Shown: positions 40,146 to 43,717 of the stretch, piece by piece
Numbering within the stretch: the first letter of the stretch is position 1
Layout of the letters: each line of letters starts with the position of its first letter
Assembly (NCBI GenBank): GCA_964471565.1
Contig: CAYYFK010000004.1
Coordinates: forward strand, 1 to 43,717
Reading direction: 5' to 3'
From: JABIBT01 sp964471565
GTDB taxonomy: Archaea > Nanobdellota > Nanobdellia > SCGC-AAA011-G17 > PNOQ01
Length of the DNA: 43,717 bases
The notes under the pieces: generated by a model
Told to the model about the DNA's origin: nothing
Seen by the model: only the letters and a program-made list of their open reading frames with translations
Databases searched by the model: none
Made by a program: the position numbers and the translations under genes

Positions 40146-40588
40146 TATTCCTCACACTCTCCACAAACACATTGCTCACCACATTCCTCACAGTGGCCAT
40201 CTTCACACAATGGATCTTCACAATTAACAACAGAATCATTTGGAGTAAAAATACAGGTTTCTGGATCTGCATCAGGACCATTACAATTATCATGAACAAC
40301 TAGATTATAAACTGCTTGTCCAGACAAAACCAAACTAACAATAAACACTGCAACAAACAACCATGAAACAACTTCAAAATATTTATACACTGGCCTAGCA
40401 AGTCTTGGACTTTTTCTCATTAAACTACCAACAAGCTTAGTTTTCATCCTAATATCTAGGCCAGATTGACATTTTCTCAAAGTAACTCTTCTAAAAACAC
40501 AATCAAATGCCTCTTTAGCCATTGGCCTATGACTAGCAGAAAATATTGCCATTACTCCAAAAACAACCATAGCGATTACACATATCAT
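40145..40588 (-). CDS. membrane protein with a Cys-rich C-terminus, 147 aa
   Basis: Two hydrophobic segments (near residues 1-17 and 72-90) bracket a basic central loop (FRRVTLRKCQSG...LVGSLMRKSPRLARPV). The C-terminus after the second span is a dense Cys array: eight Cys from NCEDPLCEDGHCEECGEQCVCGECEE (given in parts), with CNGPDADPETCIF before it. It could bind metal or form disulfides, which fits the DsbA-like gene at 41870. No family name is known to me. ATG start. Confidence 0.65.
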   Translation of the reverse strand: MICVIAMVVFGVMAIFSASHRPMAKEAFDCVFRRVTLRKCQSGLDIRMKTKLVGSLMRKSPRLARPVYKYFEVVSWLFVAVFIVSLVLSGQAVYNLVVHDNCNGPDADPETCIFTPNDSVVNCEDPLCEDGHCEECGEQCVCGECEE

Positions 40589-40663
40589 CTAGCAATAAAA
40601 TAATATAGTTATATAAAAACATTTCTATAGTTTTAAAAACAATTAATAACTCCAAAAGTCAAA

Positions 40664-41398
40664 GTGATAAATTCAGTAGCATTAACAATAGGGAAATTAA
40701 GTATAAACTGGTATGGCATTATCTTCGCACTAAGTTTCTTAATAGCAATTCCAATATCAGTAAAGTTAGCAAAACAAAGAAATATAACAAAACAACACAT
40801 ATACGATTACTTTCTATATTTAATTCCTAGCAGTGTAATCGGAGCTAGACTATTGGCAGTTATACTAAATTTTCACTTATACCAAGATAACTTACTAAAA
40901 ATATTATATATTTGGGAAGGAGGTATGGCCTTCCACGGGGGATTAATTGGTGCAATAATTGGAACACATTTCTTCTGTAAAAAATATAAAATACATTTTT
41001 ATGATATAGCAGACGTCATAGTAATACCATTAGCTTTAGGAATAGCTGTAGGGAGAATTGGAAATTTCATAAATCAAGAATTTCCAGGAAGACCAACAAA
41101 CTTGCCTTGGGGAATAACTTACGATAACATACAAGGAAAAAGACATCCATCACAAATTTACGAGTCAATAAAGAATTTCATAATCTTCTTAATTTTATTA
41201 AATTTCTATAAAATAAAAAATCTCAAAAAAGGAACAATTTTTTGGTTCTTCATATTTTTATATTCATTATTCAGGTTTTTTGTAGAGTTTGTAAAAGATC
41301 AACAATTATTATTCTTAAATTTAACATACGGGCAACTAATTAGTATTCCACTATTAATTTTAGCAATAATTATGTTGACAAAGATAGGTAAAAAATGA
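40664..41398 (+). CDS. lgt: prolipoprotein diacylglyceryl transferase Lgt
   Basis: 244 aa, about seven membrane segments. The Lgt signatures are present: GGMAFHGGLIG, then GRIGNFINQEFPGR, and RFFVEFVKDQQ near the C-terminus, covering the His, Arg, Asn and Glu residues tied to catalysis. In bacteria it moves a diacylglyceryl group from phosphatidylglycerol to the lipobox Cys. Archaea usually lack it, so this looks acquired from bacteria, and its lipid donor here is unclear. Likely substrates in the window are the lipoproteins at 14476 and 42866. It starts at GTG; its stop overlaps the next gene by 4 bp. Confidence 0.93.
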   Translation: MINSVALTIGKLSINWYGIIFALSFLIAIPISVKLAKQRNITKQHIYDYFLYLIPSSVIGARLLAVILNFHLYQDNLLKILYIWEGGMAFHGGLIGAIIGTHFFCKKYKIHFYDIADVIVIPLALGIAVGRIGNFINQEFPGRPTNLPWGITYDNIQGKRHPSQIYESIKNFIIFLILLNFYKIKNLKKGTIFWFFIFLYSLFRFFVEFVKDQQLLFLNLTYGQLISIPLLILAIIMLTKIGKK

Positions 41399-41838
41399 GT
41401 TTAATAGAAAAAATAGAAATGTTTGCTTTAGATCCATTAAGACCTATAAACGAAGCCATAGATAATACTAATAAATTAGTAGAACCATATTTCACTCATT
41501 ATGTTTACGGCGCCTTCCCAACAGAAGTACAGCAAAAATATTCAAAATTACGTGGGATCTCTGAAATTTATCCAACACAAATTTCCTGCGGATTTAATTT
41601 AATTGGAAACAGTATAAAACTAACCTTACTAAACGATTTATCAACCTTGGTACCTTTTCTAGACAAACCAACTGTTCCATTAAAAATTTGGGTAAGTTAT
41701 GTAATTTTAGAATCATTAACAAGGCTTGCAATGATGCAAACTCTAAAAAAACCCATAGGAAGCCCCCTTGTCAAACTAATTTATCAAGCATATTCTTCAA
41801 TAAAAAAGGAAACTTTTAAAAAAACAAATGTAGTATAA
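41395..41838 (+). CDS. hypothetical protein, 147 aa
   Basis: No family was recognised. The first half is polar with aromatic residues (EPYFTHYVYGAFPTEV); the middle and C-terminal half contain helices of moderate hydrophobicity (VSYVILESLTRLAMM) that might lie on a membrane. The start overlaps the lgt stop (ATGA), so it is coupled to lgt and may act with it. Confidence 0.6.
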   Translation: MSLIEKIEMFALDPLRPINEAIDNTNKLVEPYFTHYVYGAFPTEVQQKYSKLRGISEIYPTQISCGFNLIGNSIKLTLLNDLSTLVPFLDKPTVPLKIWVSYVILESLTRLAMMQTLKKPIGSPLVKLIYQAYSSIKKETFKKTNVV

Positions 41839-41869
41839 AACCTAAAGAAAAATTAGGGGGAACTATAAA

Positions 41870-42853
41870 TTGGCTACAAAAAAATTAAACACATGGAAAA
41901 TTAGTACATTTGTACTTATATTAATACTAATAGTAGTAGTTGCAACTTCAGGATTCAGTCCAACATTTACAACTGGAAACACTGTTGCAAAGAACGCTGT
42001 TACTTTTATTAATACAAATCTCCTACAAGGAGGATCAACAGCAGAACTAGGAGAAGTTAGTTCTACTAGTGGAGTATACAAAGCAGACTTACTTATACAA
42101 GGACAACCTGCTGAAGTATATATAACAAAAGATGGGAAATTAATGTTTTTTCAAGCAGTTCCATTGGAACCAGTAGAAGCAGAACAACCTGCGCCAGTAC
42201 AAAATACAAACCTTCCGGAAGTATCAACAAAATCAGATGTTCCAGAATTAGAGCTTTTTGTAATGAGTCATTGCCCATACGGAACACAGGCTGAAAAGGG
42301 AATTTTGCCAGTAGTAAAAACACTTGGAGATAAAATAAATTTCAATCTTAAATTTGTATACTATGCAATGCATCCAACTCAAGGAGAGGTTGAAGAGCAA
42401 TTAAACCAATACTGTATACAAGAAGAACAAAACGATAAATTCCTAGACTATCTAGAATGTTTCTTAACTGAAGGAGATGGCGAAGGTTGTATCGATGAGA
42501 TTGGAATTGATAGAGCAATGTTAACTACTTGTACTGCTGCAAAAGACGAAGAATTTGCAATAACTGCAAATCTGGAAGATACAGATTCCTGGCTGAGTGG
42601 AAGATTCCCACTATTCAACACACATAAAGAAGACAATGAAAAATATGGTGTTGGAGGATCTCCAACTTTAGTAATAAATGGTGAAACAATAAGTGGAGCA
42701 CCTAGAGATTCTGTTTCGTTATTAGAAATAATCTGTAGTGCATTTAATGTATCTCCAGAAGAATGTAAAACAGAATTTGAATCTGGTGTACCAAGTCCTG
42801 GATTTGGATGGAATGAAGCAGCATCAAATAATGTCGCATCTTGCGGCACTTAA
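41870..42853 (+). CDS. DsbA-like/thioredoxin-fold thiol oxidoreductase, membrane-anchored
   Basis: 327 aa. One N-terminal membrane helix (FVLILILIVVVATSGF, residues 14-29), an external spacer, then a thioredoxin fold from about residue 125 with the active site SHCPYG near residue 134, and GGSPTLVINGE (the cis-Pro loop) near residue 262. More Cys (CIQEE, LECFL, GCIDE, TTCTAA, IICSA, CKTEF) suggest extra disulfides. It should make or rearrange disulfides outside the cell. The TTG start is supported by the AGGGGG sequence 9-10 nt upstream. A T7CT6 tract follows the stop. Confidence 0.85.
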   Translation: MATKKLNTWKISTFVLILILIVVVATSGFSPTFTTGNTVAKNAVTFINTNLLQGGSTAELGEVSSTSGVYKADLLIQGQPAEVYITKDGKLMFFQAVPLEPVEAEQPAPVQNTNLPEVSTKSDVPELELFVMSHCPYGTQAEKGILPVVKTLGDKINFNLKFVYYAMHPTQGEVEEQLNQYCIQEEQNDKFLDYLECFLTEGDGEGCIDEIGIDRAMLTTCTAAKDEEFAITANLEDTDSWLSGRFPLFNTHKEDNEKYGVGGSPTLVINGETISGAPRDSVSLLEIICSAFNVSPEECKTEFESGVPSPGFGWNEAASNNVASCGT

Positions 42854-42867
42854 TTTTTTTCTTTTTT
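42854..42867 (+). terminator. T-tract terminator after the DsbA-like gene
   Basis: T7-C-T6 directly after the stop codon, with no stem, like the tract after rpoK. Confidence 0.65.
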
Positions 42868-43156
42868 AATTATCATTAGAATACATCTGATTAGTTACCA
42901 TTCTAAATTCATAATGGCCTAACTCATGAGGATTTAAAACTTTAATTTCAATACTATCAATTCCATTACTCCTAAAAGGAATTCTTAAAATAATCATTCC
43001 TTCTCTAATTCCAGTTGCATTATAGTGGGCTTCGGCAATAGATTTAATTTCTGGGCTTGGTTCAAAATCAGAACTCAATTCAATATTATTAGAACTACAT
43101 CCCAAAATTGGAATAGATAATAAGCCAACTAAACTCGCTTTAGTTATTTTATTCAT
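42866..43156 (-). CDS. small lipoprotein, 96 aa
   Basis: A signal peptide with lipobox SIPILGC (Cys around residue 20) followed by SSNN and a polar folded region (IIRRI-type charged strands and VLNPHELGHYEFRMV). HELGH here is too isolated to call a protease: the protein has only about 75 residues after the Cys and no second metal site. It is a likely substrate of the Lgt at 40664. It overlaps the terminator of the converging DsbA-like gene by 2 bp. Confidence 0.75.
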   Translation of the reverse strand: MNKITKASLVGLLSIPILGCSSNNIELSSDFEPSPEIKSIAEAHYNATGIREGMIILRIPFRSNGIDSIEIKVLNPHELGHYEFRMVTNQMYSNDN

Positions 43157-43190
43157 AAATAAAAAAAGTAAAAGAAATATAAAAAGCTTT

Positions 43191-43717
43191 TTAATTCATC
43201 TCGCTAGCAATTTTATCTTTCAGACCAGCATAGATATCATAAAAATAGGGGTCTTCTTCTAAAAATCCAGTAGCTTCTCTATTTCTATGCAAGTCAATAG
43301 CATTAGTCAAATAAACTAAAGCTTCGCCGAGTCTTCCATCGGAATGCGCTTTGAAAGTTTTTTCAAATTCAACTTTCTCTTGCCTTTCCATTCTCAATTC
43401 AGCAACATCCATAAGTTTAGTTGACAATTCTTTATTGCCAAATGAGTCAACTCTAGATGACAAGCTAATTAAATCATCACCAAACTTAGTTCTATCTCCA
43501 TTCTCAAAAAGAGCCATATAGGCATTTGACAAAACCAATTCTTCTTGTTCTAATTGTGCCTGAATTCTCTGTTCTTCTGTAGCTTTAAAATAAACCGGGT
43601 CGCTAACTCCTAAGGAATCTGGATTTCTGCCCTCGGCAACTAACAAATCATAAGATTCAGACCATGGATCAGACGTTCTTCTCTCATCTTCTCTATCCAA
43701 ATTTTGAGTACTCAAAA
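43191..43717 (-). CDS. hypothetical helical protein, start not in clear view
   Basis: At least 174 aa, soluble, rich in Glu and helical (EEQRIQAQLEQEELVLSNAYMAL, then LRMERQEKVEFEKTF); it contains a TPR-like GRLGEALVYLTNAI stretch. No family was recognised. The frame is open to the window edge: a TTG at 43715 is the only start seen, so the true N-terminus may lie beyond the window. It lies 34 bp upstream of the small lipoprotein gene on the same strand. Confidence 0.55.
   Translation of the reverse strand, partial: LSTQNLDREDERRTSDPWSESYDLLVAEGRNPDSLGVSDPVYFKATEEQRIQAQLEQEELVLSNAYMALFENGDRTKFGDDLISLSSRVDSFGNKELSTKLMDVAELRMERQEKVEFEKTFKAHSDGRLGEALVYLTNAIDLHRNREATGFLEEDPYFYDIYAGLKDKIASEMN

Noticed and set aside
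42866..43156. HELGH in the small lipoprotein as a metalloprotease
   Set aside because: The mature protein is about 75 aa with no third metal ligand region, and the motif lies in a strand-like context near the C-terminus.
1..43717. CRISPR arrays, insertion sequences, rRNA genes or a replication origin
   Set aside because: No regularly spaced repeats, transposase-like proteins, rRNA segments or Orc/Cdc6 gene with origin boxes were seen.

Overview
This window looks like a piece of a DPANN-type archaeal genome, from a draft assembly that contains one 100-N gap. The information machinery is archaeal: RNA polymerase subunits H, B'', B', A', A'' and K, a NusA-like KH protein, ribosomal proteins S12, S7, S2 and L30e, the exosome, SBDS, a 20S proteasome alpha subunit, RNase P proteins Pop5 and Rpp30, archaeal UMP kinase, Fap7, and Mre11-Rad50. 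tRNAs carry bulge-helix-bulge (BHB) introns. The DNA is strongly AT-rich and densely packed. Many first genes have a TATA-like box about 20-30 nt before the start codon, which suggests leaderless mRNAs; several internal operon genes have a GGAGG Shine-Dalgarno sequence. Proteins are compact (Rad50 is 687 aa, enolase 378 aa). A Woesearchaeota/Pacearchaeota-like lineage fits, but this is inference from gene content.

Layout. 1-2.6 kb: a 5'-cut SNase-like nuclease, small unknown proteins, a 41-aa zinc ribbon, a deoxyribosyltransferase-like protein and an M50 protease. 2.6-12.0 kb (minus strand): tRNA-Tyr, tRNA-Asp, tRNA-Lys, then rpoH-rpoB2-rpoB1-rpoA1-rpoA2-rpl30e-nusA-rps12-rps7. 12.1-16.4 kb: a secreted-domain membrane protein, a cold-shock protein with an unusual leader and acidic tail, an acidic repeat protein broken by the gap, a lipoprotein cyclophilin, Sua5, a Cys-rich protein and a phosphoribosyltransferase. 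16.4-24.1 kb: rad50-mre11, a deoxynucleoside kinase gene broken by one in-frame TAA, small membrane proteins, RNase J, DUF192 and a CorA-like transporter. At 24.14-24.23 kb there is a structured ncRNA with a consensus kink-turn, its own TATA box and a T7 end. 24.3-32.7 kb (minus strand): S2, patatin, enolase, and the run Fap7, Rpp30, a Lys-tailed unknown, Pop5, PsmA, SBDS, Rrp4, Rrp41, Rrp42, RpoK. 32.8-37.4 kb: pyrimidine nucleotide genes (pyrH, a kinase-like/dCMP deaminase fusion, thyX, tmk). 37.4-43.7 kb: a ZIP-like protein, DUF1461, SufS, a DUF2384-like protein, a Cys-rich membrane protein, Lgt, a DsbA-like thiol oxidoreductase, a lipoprotein and a 5'-uncertain unknown gene.

How the genes fit together: one block makes RNA polymerase and ribosomes, and another matures and degrades RNA and protein. 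A nucleotide set leads to dUMP, dTMP and dTDP. The right end suggests an envelope module in which Lgt lipidates lipoproteins and a DsbA-like protein acts outside the membrane. The points most worth checking are the kink-turn ncRNA (24140-24227), the T-loop intron in tRNA-Lys (11585-11615), the interrupted kinase gene (20135), the false-looking assembly gap (14264-14363) and the Lgt/lipoprotein set. No CRISPR array, rRNA, insertion sequence or replication origin was recognised, and no gene-free stretch exceeds 300 bases.
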